Shown here: positions 51,017-59,856 of the stretch, piece after piece
How the letters are laid out: each line of letters opens with the position of its first letter
Numbering within the stretch: the stretch's first letter is position 1
NCBI RefSeq assembly: GCF_900105125.1
Contig: NZ_LT629750.1
Location: 7,467,001 to 7,531,000 of the forward strand
Direction: 5' to 3'
From: Bradyrhizobium canariense
Lineage (GTDB): Bacteria; Pseudomonadota; Alphaproteobacteria; Rhizobiales; Xanthobacteraceae
Length of the DNA stretch: 64,000 nucleotides
Made by a program: the position numbers and the translations under genes
Notes under the pieces: generated by a model
The model's input: only the letters and a program-made list of their open reading frames with translations
What the model was told of the DNA's origin: nothing
Database searches by the model: none

Positions 51017-52327
51017 TCAACGGTTCAATGCAGACTCAGCTTCGATCGTGGATACCCTGGCGGTGGGCTGATAGTCGAAGCCGCCTTGGCGTCCAAAAGA
51101 TTCGATTCCGAAGGCTTTAAGAGAACGGATCGCTTCAGCTGCGCGTGCGCCGGATCGCTCAGTATATATCGGATAGGCGTTTTCGAGGATCATGCTTCCT
51201 TCCAGCTTCAGATCGCCCTCGAACAGGCCATTTGCCTGAACATGCTTCCTGAAGTTCTGCTCGGCGAGCGGGGTCGAAAAATCAATGTCATTGGCGATGA
51301 CCTCGGCAGCAAAATATTCGCGGCCGTTGACGCGGCCGTAAAAGTCCGAATGCATCGTCAGGCGCTTCCATGTGCCTTCGTGAGAAAAATTATAGAGGAT
51401 CGACTGGGAAAAACCCCGTTGTCCGGAAAAACTGAAGAACAGGCTCAACAACGTGATGCTGTTCAATTTTTCTGATTCGAACCCGCACATCGCCTCGACA
51501 TGGTTGATCGGGATCGTCGATATGACGCGGTCAGAAGAGACCGTTCGGTCGTTCATCCGCAGGCAAAATGTTTTGTCGTTTTTCTCGAGAGCCTGAAAGC
51601 TCGCTCCGAGAACAAACGTGACTCCGCCTTCTTCCAGCCGTTCGGCGGCGACCTTATAGAGATGACTGAAACCTTCTTTCGGCCGGATCAACTGGCGATT
51701 GGCCGGCCCCTTCGATTGCGGTAGCAAGCGGCGGATTAAATTCGCGAGAGATGCGTGCTCGCTAATCCAAAGCATGCGCTTTTGTGCCAATTGGATGTCG
51801 ATTTCATCCGGCGGCACGCCGTAGAACCGCTTCATGTAGGCTTCCAGGCCGGACGAATGAAGCAAGTAACCCCCGATCCAGTATCGGGCAAATTCCTTGG
51901 CATTGCGGATTTTTCGTTGAAACAGACGCGCATAGAGCAGGGAAGAAAATATACGAATCCACCCCATCGGCCCTGCGCCCACAATGTCGTCTTTCACGGA
52001 GATCGGATACGCGGTCACAACGCCTTGCGGGTTTAACCTGCCCCAATCCGGAAAAATCGGCGTGTATCGGGGTAACAGCTCCGGGAAATGTCGAAGTAAA
52101 GGCGAGTCGTCCTGGAAAATAAAACTGCCGGCATCGAAGGTGTAATCACCTGTCGACCAGTCGATATGGTTGCCTCCGACATGGTCGTATGCGTCGGTTA
52201 CGAGTATGCGCCGATAGCCTTGAGCCAGGAGTACCGATGCCGATACCAGTCCGCTGACGCCTGCGCCGAGTACGATCGCTTCGTAGTGTTCTGTCGCCTC
52301 TGCCAAGCTCCTTGCGCCGGCGAGCAT
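51017..52327 (-). CDS. FAD-dependent UDP-galactopyranose mutase-like flavoprotein
   Basis: A 436-residue flavoprotein starting MLAGARSLAEATEHYEAIVL, with the FAD loop LGAGVSGLVSASVLL (GxGxxG) and the second conserved patch DAYDHVGGNHIDWSTGDY, similar to Glf (VVDKRxHIGGN) and protoporphyrinogen-oxidase-like proteins. Glf makes UDP-galactofuranose; the length here is longer than Glf (about 370), so a related amine-oxidase-like role is also possible. The chosen start has GAGG 9 bases upstream; an upstream ATG adds 29 residues without family character. Its place at the end of the sugar locus supports sugar-nucleotide or polysaccharide chemistry. Confidence 0.75.
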   Translation of the reverse strand: MLAGARSLAEATEHYEAIVLGAGVSGLVSASVLLAQGYRRILVTDAYDHVGGNHIDWSTGDYTFDAGSFIFQDDSPLLRHFPELLPRYTPIFPDWGRLNPQGVVTAYPISVKDDIVGAGPMGWIRIFSSLLYARLFQRKIRNAKEFARYWIGGYLLHSSGLEAYMKRFYGVPPDEIDIQLAQKRMLWISEHASLANLIRRLLPQSKGPANRQLIRPKEGFSHLYKVAAERLEEGGVTFVLGASFQALEKNDKTFCLRMNDRTVSSDRVISTIPINHVEAMCGFESEKLNSITLLSLFFSFSGQRGFSQSILYNFSHEGTWKRLTMHSDFYGRVNGREYFAAEVIANDIDFSTPLAEQNFRKHVQANGLFEGDLKLEGSMILENAYPIYTERSGARAAEAIRSLKAFGIESFGRQGGFDYQPTARVSTIEAESALNR

Positions 52328-52596
52328 CGGATCACCTCGTCGAAATTGCACTTGTCGAGTCGTAGAGGTAAAGCTGTTGTATGAAAAGGGAAAGTTAGCT
52401 TCGAGATAGCTCAATGTCTGATCAGCGCGTGCCCTGTTCTTGCGCTAGCTTTCCAAAAGCCGAAACCATTTAGGTGTAGCAATGTCCGCTTCAGTCGCAA
52501 AGCGACATCGGACAATTGCCGACGTCAATTGAGAGCCAGCACCGGAAGTCGTCACTTTCATTCGGTCACCTCGGTGAGGCCATCAGGTCACCACAA

Positions 52597-52956
52597 TCAA
52601 GGCGGCGCTGGTGTCATGAGAGCGCGACGGCGACGGACGCCGATGTAACGCATGGTGGCACAAGCGATCACGAACAGCGCGGCCTTGCTCCCGACGGCGT
52701 AGATCGACATGAACGACGCCCAGACCACCACGCTGAAATTTAAGGGCGATGATTACATTCAATGCGGCGGAGAAGAACACTAGCCCTGACCAAACGAAGC
52801 CGTACATGAACGCGATGTCTGGAACCACGTCCATGGCGACGGGCGGTGGATTACCGACAGGGGAATGTTCTTGGTCACTAGAAAAAAGGTGAGGAAAAAA
52901 ACCGTCGACGCCATGTCGAGAAGCAGCAGTTTCCCCGCTTCGAACAGGTTCCTCAC
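52597..52956 (-). pseudogene. Septation protein A (ispZ/yciB-like) gene with internal deletion
   Basis: From a GTG at 52956 the product reads RNLFEAGKLLLLDMASTVFF, the start of the YciB/IspZ inner-membrane family. After about 35 residues the family sequence jumps to VPDIAFMYGFVWSGLVFFSA (in another frame), then AALNVIIALKF. The C-terminal end SVVVWASFMSIYAVGSKAAL and FVIACATMRYIG is in a further frame before a stop at 52597. About 80 central residues are deleted and the frame shifts at least twice. The intact protein is about 200 residues. No functional product is expected. Confidence 0.75.
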
Positions 52957-53200
52957 CGGACGGTCAACTCCCTTTTGTTGGAAGCGATGACTCTTACACC
53001 CGCGATTGTGTCTCGGCGAGGTCCGGATGCCAAGGCAGGTCATTGTCCCTGCTCGAAGGCGACACGCGGCAACATGGACGTTACCATCAGTCCGGTCTGA
53101 ACCGCATCGGTCGTGGAGCTGACTTGCCTGCCGGCCAGTCGATCTGTGACTGAGGCGTAATAAGACAAGATGGCTGCCGTTTTTCAAACCTCCGGATTGG

Positions 53201-53311
53201 ATGATGACCATGCGTATGTCTTCCATCAAACTCCTGGTGTTGGTGGTAATCGCACTTGTCGTTCTTCTCACTGTTGCGGAATTTGGTCCGGCTGTGTTGA
53301 GCGGCCGTTGA
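53201..53311 (+). CDS. Tiny single-pass membrane protein (36 residues)
   Basis: Reading frame MMTMRMSSIKLLVLVVIALV continues into VLLTVAEFGPAVLSGR, one hydrophobic helix with a short polar tail. Several in-frame ATGs (53201, 53204, 53210, 53216) are possible starts and ribosome-binding sites are weak. It is short, so chance is possible. It lies between the decayed septation gene and the osmC remnant. Confidence 0.33.
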   Translation: MMTMRMSSIKLLVLVVIALVVLLTVAEFGPAVLSGR

Positions 53312-53338
53312 TCGTGGAACTGGTTATGAATCGCCATC

Positions 53339-53569
53339 AAGCGTCCGGGCGCAGGCTTTACTCGGCCGGAACTCAGTACCGAGGCCGCTGTCACCCCTGA
53401 GCCGGAGGGCGGGGGATTTCGCATCAGCCGTCCGCCGTTGACTTTACGCGCCCGCGTGCCCAACCTGAACGGCATCGCATTTGCCCGGCGAGCCGGCGGC
53501 GCAGCGAAGAACTGCCCAGTTTCAAAAGTGCTCAACGCAGCGATCACATTGGACGCCAGGTTGACCTGA
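53339..53569 (+). pseudogene. osmC: OsmC-family peroxiredoxin gene, C-terminal remnant
   Basis: In one frame the product reads AGFTRPELSTEAAVTPEPEG, then LTLRARVPNLNGIAF and NCPVSKVLNAAITLDARL before a TGA at 53567. This is the C-terminal half of OsmC/Ohr proteins, which reduce organic hydroperoxides with two Cys. Only the second Cys (NCPVSKV) remains. The first Cys-containing half and any start codon are missing. The upstream DNA is the small membrane frame. It lies 35 bp before the intact cupin gene, so loss of the 5' half may be linked to rearrangement that also deleted part of the septation gene. Confidence 0.75.
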
Positions 53570-53604
53570 GCGGTCGGCTGACACGTCAAGATGAGGAGGA
53601 CGCG

Positions 53605-54033
53605 ATGGTTCGCACCCACCAACCAGGCGAAGCCGTTTTCAAATCGATCCTGCCTGAAGAAATCGACTGGAAGCCGTTCCCGGCCTTTCCACCTTCCGTC
53701 CGACTGGCCGTGCTCGTTGGAGATCCCAGTCAACCCGGACCTTACGTCGTCAGAGTCAAAGTGCCGTCCGGTGTGAAGCTGATGCCACACCGACACCCAG
53801 AAGATCGAATCTACACCGTCATGTCCGGCGTTTTCTACATCGGTCTCGGTGACCAATTCGACGGTGACGTGGTGAAAGCCTATCCGCCCGGCAGCGTGGT
53901 TATCCTGCCGGGAGATACCGCCCACTTCCACTGGGCAAAATCGGGTGAGTACGTCACACAAGTGACGGCGATTGGGCCGCTCGGCCTTGAATATATGGAC
54001 TCGAAGGACGATCCGCGGAACAAAGGCAATTAG
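53605..54033 (+). CDS. Cupin domain-containing protein
   Basis: A 142-residue single-domain cupin. The first cupin motif holds metal-binding HRHPEDRIYTVMSG, two His and a Glu/Asp, and the second YPPGSVVILPGDTAHFHWAK supplies another His. A strong GAGGAGGA ribosome-binding site precedes the ATG. Such small cupins bind a metal and act as dioxygenases, isomerases or sensors; none can be chosen by sequence. It stands alone after the osmC remnant and converges with the membrane-protein gene. The length is usual and the frame intact. Confidence 0.9.
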   Translation: MVRTHQPGEAVFKSILPEEIDWKPFPAFPPSVRLAVLVGDPSQPGPYVVRVKVPSGVKLMPHRHPEDRIYTVMSGVFYIGLGDQFDGDVVKAYPPGSVVILPGDTAHFHWAKSGEYVTQVTAIGPLGLEYMDSKDDPRNKGN

Positions 54034-54115
54034 AGCAAGCCGTGCCGTGCCGCCACGGCGCGCCGAAAATCTCGGCAAGGTTCGGATGCTCGGCGCAATC
54101 TGCCGGTATGCGCAC

Positions 54116-55075
54116 TTAAACTTTGTGGCGCGCGGCTCCCGGTTGCTGCTTGCCGACGACAGCCAACGCGTCGGACGACCAGCTTGCGACCGTCGCTTCG
54201 GTGCGGTAGCGCGGCAGATAATCTCCAAGCGAGTAGAACACGCATAGTGCGAGGCTGGCCCAGACCGCCATGCTGAAATAAAGCGACATCCAGGCAATCT
54301 CGTCTTTCCACTCGGCAAGGTCGTGCGTCACGATCCAACGCGTGCTCACGTCGTGGAGACCCTCGAGAGGTCGGAGACGCTTGCTGCTGCCATCGGCCAC
54401 CTCGGTCCGCCATCGGCTCAGATACATCGGGACGTCGATGGTCATGAGAAACGCCAGATAGCTTGCAATCCCTGCTATCGCGATGGCGAGGACCACGCGA
54501 ACCGGACCATCGAAAGCCGGCAGCAATCGGCAAAGGCTAATCCCGACGACGAAGAAGGCAACGGCCCATATCGAATTTTCGATGGCGTTGCCCAAATAAT
54601 TGGTGGTCAGCACCGCATACCATGAGAAGCATTCCGCGATGAGGATCAACGGCACGATCACCCACGCGGCGTTCAAGGTCGTGTCCGCTCCCGTCATCGT
54701 GCCCAGCTGGTGCAGGATCATCGCCCACTGCGCCGCGAAACAGATCTCGGCCACGGTTGCCACCGACCGGCCGACGACGACGCTCGACAGCCAGGTGTCG
54801 AACAAGCAGATCCGCTGAACATCTGCGCGCGGAAGGAACGATCTGAATGCGCAGCCAAAAACATAGGCCGCACAGAGCAGGAGCATGAGCTCGATGCCGG
54901 ATGTGCCGCCGAGACTGCCAGTCGGCTGTTCGTGGAGCTGGCGGTACAGCACGAACCACACTGCGATATTGGCGCCGCTGACCAGCGTCAGCAGACTCCA
55001 CCACCAGGCCAGGGGATTTGACCAGGCCAGAGAACTTGATACGGAACTTGGCCGCGCCCGCCATTCCAAACTCAT
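54116..55075 (-). CDS. Integral membrane protein of unknown family
   Basis: A 319-residue protein with about eight hydrophobic helices (for example WWSLLTLVSGANIAVWFVLY and NSIWAVAFFVVGISLCRLLP), starting MSLEWRARPSSVSSS. The start at 55075 has GGAG 6-7 bases upstream. The frame is open 10 codons further but without support. I do not recognise a family. The pattern of a cytoplasmic N-terminus, polar loops with Trp and a soluble loop RWRTEVADGSSKRLRPLEGL before the last helices may suit a sensor or transporter component. It converges with the cupin gene. Confidence 0.7.
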   Translation of the reverse strand: MSLEWRARPSSVSSSLAWSNPLAWWWSLLTLVSGANIAVWFVLYRQLHEQPTGSLGGTSGIELMLLLCAAYVFGCAFRSFLPRADVQRICLFDTWLSSVVVGRSVATVAEICFAAQWAMILHQLGTMTGADTTLNAAWVIVPLILIAECFSWYAVLTTNYLGNAIENSIWAVAFFVVGISLCRLLPAFDGPVRVVLAIAIAGIASYLAFLMTIDVPMYLSRWRTEVADGSSKRLRPLEGLHDVSTRWIVTHDLAEWKDEIAWMSLYFSMAVWASLALCVFYSLGDYLPRYRTEATVASWSSDALAVVGKQQPGAARHKV

Positions 55076-55338
55076 GGACCGCTCCGCGTGTAACCGAACT
55101 GACATTTGACTGTAGTAGTTCTGTCACAAATCGCAGCCAATCACGAACAAAAATATGTGTGCGGCGGGTGCTTGCAGGGCGATGGCGGGGTGATAGCGAG
55201 CGCGTCTTTGGTCGGTGCCAACAGCGTGGGCCGGTGCGAGACAGGCATGCTGTCTTGGCAGCGGCGATAGCCGCAGCTGCCGCAAAGCTGAGATGTCGAT
55301 CAGTTCGTATCAGGCTGGTGGCGCGATCGCCGCTCCGC

Positions 55339-55872
55339 TCACCTCTTCGGATACGCCGTGAAAATGTAGTCCTTCGCTGTCACGATGGTATGGCATGCGT
55401 ACCCGCAATCGGTGCCGGTCCCGTCGGGAGTGAACGTGTCGGACGTGGCGTCATAGTTAAACTGGGCGTATCCCCATCCGCCGGTGTCTGGAAATTTCTT
55501 GCTATCCCTCTCGATGAAATCAACGTCATGCAGGGTGCCCGGCACCGTCGTCGCGGCGGGGGCGTCCGCGCTCTTTTTCGGGCTCCAATGAATCTTCGCA
55601 ATCTTGGAGCCGTCGGGGAAATGCTGGCCGTTGCCGGGAACGCCAGCCCGGTAGGCGTCGATCATCACGGGATTGGCGAGGATCACAGCGATCGCCTCGT
55701 CAGTCTGACTGACGGCGACAGCCTGCCAGTCTTCGTATCCCCTGAACTCGGAGAACGAGAGCCCATTCGGCACTTGCACCGTGTACTTGTCCTGCGCGGA
55801 AATGGCCTTGCCGCCCAACACGGCGAGCACTGCCGCAACGATCACCATCAGCCAGGACGCAATTCTCGTCAT
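55339..55872 (-). CDS. Cytochrome P460-family c-type cytochrome
   Basis: A 177-residue exported protein with a signal peptide (WLMVIVAAVLAVLGGKAISA before QDKYTVQ). The body has NGLSFSEFRGYEDWQ and AYRAGVPGNGQHFPDGSKI, typical of the P460 fold, and a C-terminal heme site DCGYACHTIV. The heme ligands here are spaced CX3CH (C-G-Y-A-C-H), not the usual CX2CH; I believe this is a feature of one P460 subgroup. P460 cytochromes oxidise hydroxylamine or detoxify NO. The start at 55872 has GGAGG 7 bases upstream; a second ATG 6 bases earlier is too close to it. Confidence 0.9.
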   Translation of the reverse strand: MTRIASWLMVIVAAVLAVLGGKAISAQDKYTVQVPNGLSFSEFRGYEDWQAVAVSQTDEAIAVILANPVMIDAYRAGVPGNGQHFPDGSKIAKIHWSPKKSADAPAATTVPGTLHDVDFIERDSKKFPDTGGWGYAQFNYDATSDTFTPDGTGTDCGYACHTIVTAKDYIFTAYPKR

Positions 55873-56039
55873 GCTCATTCCTCCGCTGTGATTGAAGTTA
55901 GAATTGTTCAATCGATGCAGCGCGGCGGCGCGACGTACCCGTCGAAAATTAGTCGCACGCGAAACGCATACATCGTTCGACCAAGTAACCGGGCAATTGT
56001 CTCACCGGCACTGTCAAAATCAATACATAATCGGCCGAA

Positions 56040-56200
56040 TTAGGTTTCCGTGAGGTGTGTGGCGGACTCGCCGATGACCGCTTGGGGCAAAGACGGAGCT
56101 TCGGCGATCTGCACACAGCGGCATTCGGCCAAGTGGCGATGTCGGCCAAGTGCCATGACCATGAAGAGCGCGGCTTGGGATGAAAAAGCGCTCGAGGCTC
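56040..56200. repeat. Degenerate Rhizobiales intergenic repeat relic
   Basis: In the gene-free gap 55912-56225, the stretch CCGCTTGGGGCAAAGACGGA and, on the other strand, a product reading HLADIATWPN resemble a family of intergenic repeats widespread in Bradyrhizobium, which encode spurious short proteins. It is degraded and single-copy here. Assignment is by recall of the family, so confidence is low. Nothing else is seen in the gap. Confidence 0.28.
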
Positions 56201-56225
56201 CGAATGATGAGCCTTACTACCCAGA

Positions 56226-57389
56226 TTATTTTCGATGCTCGCTCTGGTGAACCAGAAATGACCTGGCTTCCAGGAGATTGGGCGTGACACCAAGTCCAGG
56301 CGCGTCGGTCAGCGCGAAGCGGCCGTTGACAAGGGGCGGGAAGGGTTCGGCAAGCACAGCCTGGAGAGGGTTCTCCATGGCGTCATGCTCAAGTAGTCCG
56401 TCACCGCCGACGGCGGCCAGCACATGTGCGGCCGCGTGCAGGCCGATACCTGAGTTGAGCCAGTGTGGGCAGTAGCGACGGTCCGCGGCGATTGCTCGCC
56501 GCGCGACAGCTGCGCAGCATGAAATTCCGCCCCACTTGCAGATATCTGGCTGGATCACGCCGAGGTGGCCGGCAGCGATCGCGGCATCGAACGCCTGAAA
56601 GCCAATCAGATTCTCGCCGCCTGCGAGCGGGATGCGCGAGAGCATGGCAAGCTCCGCCCAGTGTTCGGGCGGATCGTCAGCCGGGATCGGCTCTTCGATC
56701 CAATCCAGCGGAAATTCGCTGAACGCCTCGACCGAAGGCCGCGCGGTCGGGAGGTCCCAGCCCTGGTTGGCATCGATCATGAATCGCTCGCCCGCCCCGA
56801 GGCCGGCAGCGATTTCGCGCACGTTGGCCAGATCGCTTTTCATATCGAAGGCAACTTTCAGCTTAAAGGCACGGTATCCGCGCTCGCGACACATGGCGAC
56901 GTATTCGGGCGCACCCTTGGGATTGAGATTGCTGGCATACGCCATCACGGGCTCGGGCTTTGTCGATCGGCCGAGCATTTTCCAGAGCGGCAGCCCGGCC
57001 TTACGCGCGGCGAGATCCGAGAGCGCAATCTCAATCCCGGCGATGCAGGCCGCGAATGGGCCCGGCTCGCCACTCTGAATGGCGTTGCGTCGCATGCGCT
57101 GGGTTAGATCGATCCAGGCTGCGGCAGGACTGGTCCAGGTGCGTCCAAGCGACATCGGCAGGATGACCGTCTCGAGCAGTCTCAACTTGCTCTCAGCTCC
57201 GGAAGGCGGGAAGTTTGCCCACACCTCGCCCCATCCAAAAACGCCGTCCCGGTCCTCGATCCTGATCAGCAGCGCGTTGCGCGCGGGGATCGAGCCGAAC
57301 GAGGTGACGATCGGCTCCCTGATGGCGGCTTTGAAATGAAAGACTTCGATCCGGGTTGGGGCGAGAGTGTCGTGTGTGGGTGTTTGCAT
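56226..57389 (-). CDS. Mandelate racemase/muconate lactonizing enzyme-family protein
   Basis: A 387-residue enolase-superfamily enzyme that abstracts a proton alpha to a carboxylate with a Mg2+ ion. From MQTPTHDTLAPTRIEVFHFK, the N-terminal capping domain includes EPIVTSFGSIPARNALLIRI. The barrel has the Lys of FKLKVAF, then metal ligands in MIDANQGWD (Asp), LDWIEEPIPADD (Glu) and AGGENL (Glu), in the usual order. GGAGAGG precedes the ATG. The substrate is unknown; sugar-acid dehydratase or racemase activity is common in this family. It is a lone gene. Confidence 0.92.
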   Translation of the reverse strand: MQTPTHDTLAPTRIEVFHFKAAIREPIVTSFGSIPARNALLIRIEDRDGVFGWGEVWANFPPSGAESKLRLLETVILPMSLGRTWTSPAAAWIDLTQRMRRNAIQSGEPGPFAACIAGIEIALSDLAARKAGLPLWKMLGRSTKPEPVMAYASNLNPKGAPEYVAMCRERGYRAFKLKVAFDMKSDLANVREIAAGLGAGERFMIDANQGWDLPTARPSVEAFSEFPLDWIEEPIPADDPPEHWAELAMLSRIPLAGGENLIGFQAFDAAIAAGHLGVIQPDICKWGGISCCAAVARRAIAADRRYCPHWLNSGIGLHAAAHVLAAVGGDGLLEHDAMENPLQAVLAEPFPPLVNGRFALTDAPGLGVTPNLLEARSFLVHQSEHRK

Positions 57390-57495
57390 GCAAGCCTCTC
57401 CGGGCCAGCGACGATACGGAATTTGGTCGCTATCGGAGCGTAGAGGACATCGACTAGCCCTGCTGATCAAGCTCGAATTGCGAGTACGCGCGATA

Positions 57496-58299
57496 ATGCC
57501 CGCACCGCTCGGGTCGCGCCATTTTTTTTCGCGAGCGGCCGTAGGAGCCGGTGCGGCAATAAGCGTTTTATGTCTCGGGGTTCTAATGTGGAGTTATCTC
57601 GCGCGATCCGCCCAATCCGAGCGGACCAGGACGAATATCGAGACAGCAGCAAAGCTGACCCACATCTCCCAAAGCATTAATATAACTTCTCGGGAGGATT
57701 ATGAAGCTGCCCGCGCACTCCGGCAATGGGCGGTCGACCTCGATCATCATAATGCAGAAGCGCTGGAAAATTTGACCTTCGCAATCGTGACCGGTGTGCT
57801 GAACCATTGGTCAGATGATGCGGTCGCCGACCTTCACGCGGCTGATCTCGCGCTGCAGGATGCGCTCCTGATTGCACCGGGGAGCATGAGGGTGCGCGGC
57901 GCCGAGTGCCAAATCCTGCGAGCGATGCGCCAGCTCGACGAGGCTCTTGCCGAATTCCTCGAAGCCGATCGACTGGCGCCGGATTCGCAGTTGCGCTGGA
58001 GTTGGCAGCAGGGAATAGGTTTGGTCTATCTCATGCAGGGGCAGGATCAGAAAGCAATCGAGTGGTTGTCGCGCGCGGCGCTTGAGGCGCCGAATGCGGG
58101 ACACCCCGTGGCTTATCTGGCCTCGGCCTGTGCTTTGGTTGGCCGGGAGCAAGAGGCACGCGAGGCGCTGGATCACTATCTCAAGCTGTGGCCGAATACC
58201 ACTTTGAAAAGCTTCGGGCCAACGATCGGAACGGCCGCATTCAGTGGCAAGATGGAAAGAGTGCTGGAGGGATTGCGACTGGCGGGGCTCCCTGAGTGA
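57496..58299 (+). CDS. TPR-type membrane-anchored protein
   Basis: A 267-residue protein. It has one TM helix near the N-terminus (VGAGAAISVLCLGVLMWSYL) and several tetratricopeptide-like helices: SREDYEAARALRQWAVDL, DAVADLHAADLALQDALLIA, RQLDEALAEFLEADRLAP and GQDQKAIEWLSRAALEAPNA. It ends MERVLEGLRLAGLPE, a C-terminus I associate with bradyrhizobial adenylate-cyclase or regulator proteins with TPR tails. It may be a freestanding TPR protein or a piece of such a protein. TPR proteins mediate protein-protein contacts. It starts close to the divergent enolase-family gene. Confidence 0.75.
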   Translation: MPAPLGSRHFFSRAAVGAGAAISVLCLGVLMWSYLARSAQSERTRTNIETAAKLTHISQSINITSREDYEAARALRQWAVDLDHHNAEALENLTFAIVTGVLNHWSDDAVADLHAADLALQDALLIAPGSMRVRGAECQILRAMRQLDEALAEFLEADRLAPDSQLRWSWQQGIGLVYLMQGQDQKAIEWLSRAALEAPNAGHPVAYLASACALVGREQEAREALDHYLKLWPNTTLKSFGPTIGTAAFSGKMERVLEGLRLAGLPE

Positions 58300-58444
58300 C
58301 GCGACGACAATCCGGCCTGTGTCCGTGATGGGTCAAGCAGACTCGAACGGTTGAGCCGGCAGTGCAAAGCGGACATTTAGCGATTGGCGAGGTCGGGTAA
58401 CAGCCAATGCTGGCGACCTGAGCGGACCAATCGACATTTACGGC

Positions 58445-59596
58445 TTATTCTTCTCGCGCCAATTCCGGAAGCACGCGGTAGCGGGCGATCTCATGCGGGA
58501 AATTGCCGCGGTTGGCGAGCAGGACGATGCCGGTTTTGTGCGCCGGCACAAGGCCGACATAGGCTGATGCGTTATTAAGTCCGCCTGGCTTGTCAACAAC
58601 GTCCACGTCGTTCAAATGAACGTTTTCCCAGGCCATCGCCTGTCCGAACTTCTCGGTCACATGAAATGTCTCACGCTGCGTCATCTGCAATGCTTGCCGC
58701 AATTGCGGATCGATCGCCTCGCCATCGATACAGGCAGCAAGAAAGGTGGCCAGATCACGCGCCGAGGAGAACATCTGACCAGTCCCAGGGAAATCATAAT
58801 AACTCTGCTGGTTTCCAGGCGGACCAATCACCATGCCCGTATCAGAGTAGCCCTGCACGACGCGTTTCAACAGCTCCGGTCCCATTATGGCCCGATTGTC
58901 TGGCCCGCGCTCGGGGAGGAACGTCTGGTTCATGCCGAGGGGTTTCAAGATACGGTCTTCGATAAGCTCACCGATCGGCCGACCGTAGCGACGTTCGAGC
59001 GCGAGCTGCAGTAGCACATATCCTGCATGCGTATAGATGCGCTGCTTCCCCGGCTGCTCGCCTGACTGCGGCGTCCATGCGTTGAGCATATTGAAGAATT
59101 GCTGCAGCGTAAACGAATCGTTCGGCCATGGCGGGTGATCGGTCGGCAGCAACAGTCCGGACGTATGCGTTGCCAGTTCACCGATCGTCACGCTTTTGAT
59201 GTAGTCGCCGCGCAACTCGGGGACATACCTGCTCACTGGATCATCCAGACTCAGTTCGCCACGAAGCGTACCCAGCGCGACCAGGATTGCTTCAAACGGT
59301 TTGCGCACTGACGCCACATTAAACAACGTGTCCGAAGTGATTGGCCGCTTTGTCGATCCGTCGGCGAAGCCGTAATTGAAAAACTGTGTGTAGCCCTCGG
59401 CGTAGACGGCCACAGCGAGACCGCCCGCTTTCCCCACGGCCTCCGGAGCCAGATAGGCCGTTACGATGTGCTGAACCTTGGCATCCATACCAGTATCCGC
59501 AACCGACCCGCGCACCAGCGCGAGTAGCAGAACGGGAAAAATCATCAGGCCTGTCGATCGACGATGTCGCCACCAGCGCGTAGAACTTCCCAGCAT
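58445..59596 (-). CDS. Serine hydrolase (class C beta-lactamase/esterase-like)
   Basis: A 383-residue secreted serine hydrolase with an N-terminal membrane or signal segment (TGLMIFPVLLLALVRGSVA, then DTGMDAKVQ). The active-site SxxK is SVRK in NVASVRKPFEA (about residue 93). The YxN-like motif is in YTHAGYVLLQLALER, and a KTG-type triad appears as HKTG in PAHKTGIVLLANR. These fit the beta-lactamase superfamily (AmpC, EstB, D-aminopeptidases). Homology to AmpC is partial, so esterase or peptidase activity is equally likely as resistance. No AmpR-like regulator is adjacent. Frame and length are normal. Confidence 0.9.
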   Translation of the reverse strand: MLGSSTRWWRHRRSTGLMIFPVLLLALVRGSVADTGMDAKVQHIVTAYLAPEAVGKAGGLAVAVYAEGYTQFFNYGFADGSTKRPITSDTLFNVASVRKPFEAILVALGTLRGELSLDDPVSRYVPELRGDYIKSVTIGELATHTSGLLLPTDHPPWPNDSFTLQQFFNMLNAWTPQSGEQPGKQRIYTHAGYVLLQLALERRYGRPIGELIEDRILKPLGMNQTFLPERGPDNRAIMGPELLKRVVQGYSDTGMVIGPPGNQQSYYDFPGTGQMFSSARDLATFLAACIDGEAIDPQLRQALQMTQRETFHVTEKFGQAMAWENVHLNDVDVVDKPGGLNNASAYVGLVPAHKTGIVLLANRGNFPHEIARYRVLPELAREE

Positions 59597-59856
59597 ACCG
59601 AACCATCGTCACATTGAAGCCGAGGGACCCTCTTGCCTGCGCGATTCGGGCGCTTGTCGGGAAACGCGCGTCAATTTGCCGTGAAGTTGTCGAATTCCGC
59701 CGACTTGCGGGCCTCCTGCGTCGGGTGCTCTCGCCCTGCCGCGGATATCCTGCGTAGCCTCACCCTCGACGGTCCGACGACGAGCCACGAAATGCTGTGA
59801 AAGGACGGAGTTCCAGGTCCGGAGGGGACTCGTCACCGCCGCGGGCGCCTTCGAAC

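Noticed and set aside
52780..54318. A 512-codon open frame on the minus strand
   Set aside because: It runs antisense to the intact cupin gene and across the septation and osmC remnants. Only its last 60 residues have family character (the septation remnant). High GC keeps it open.
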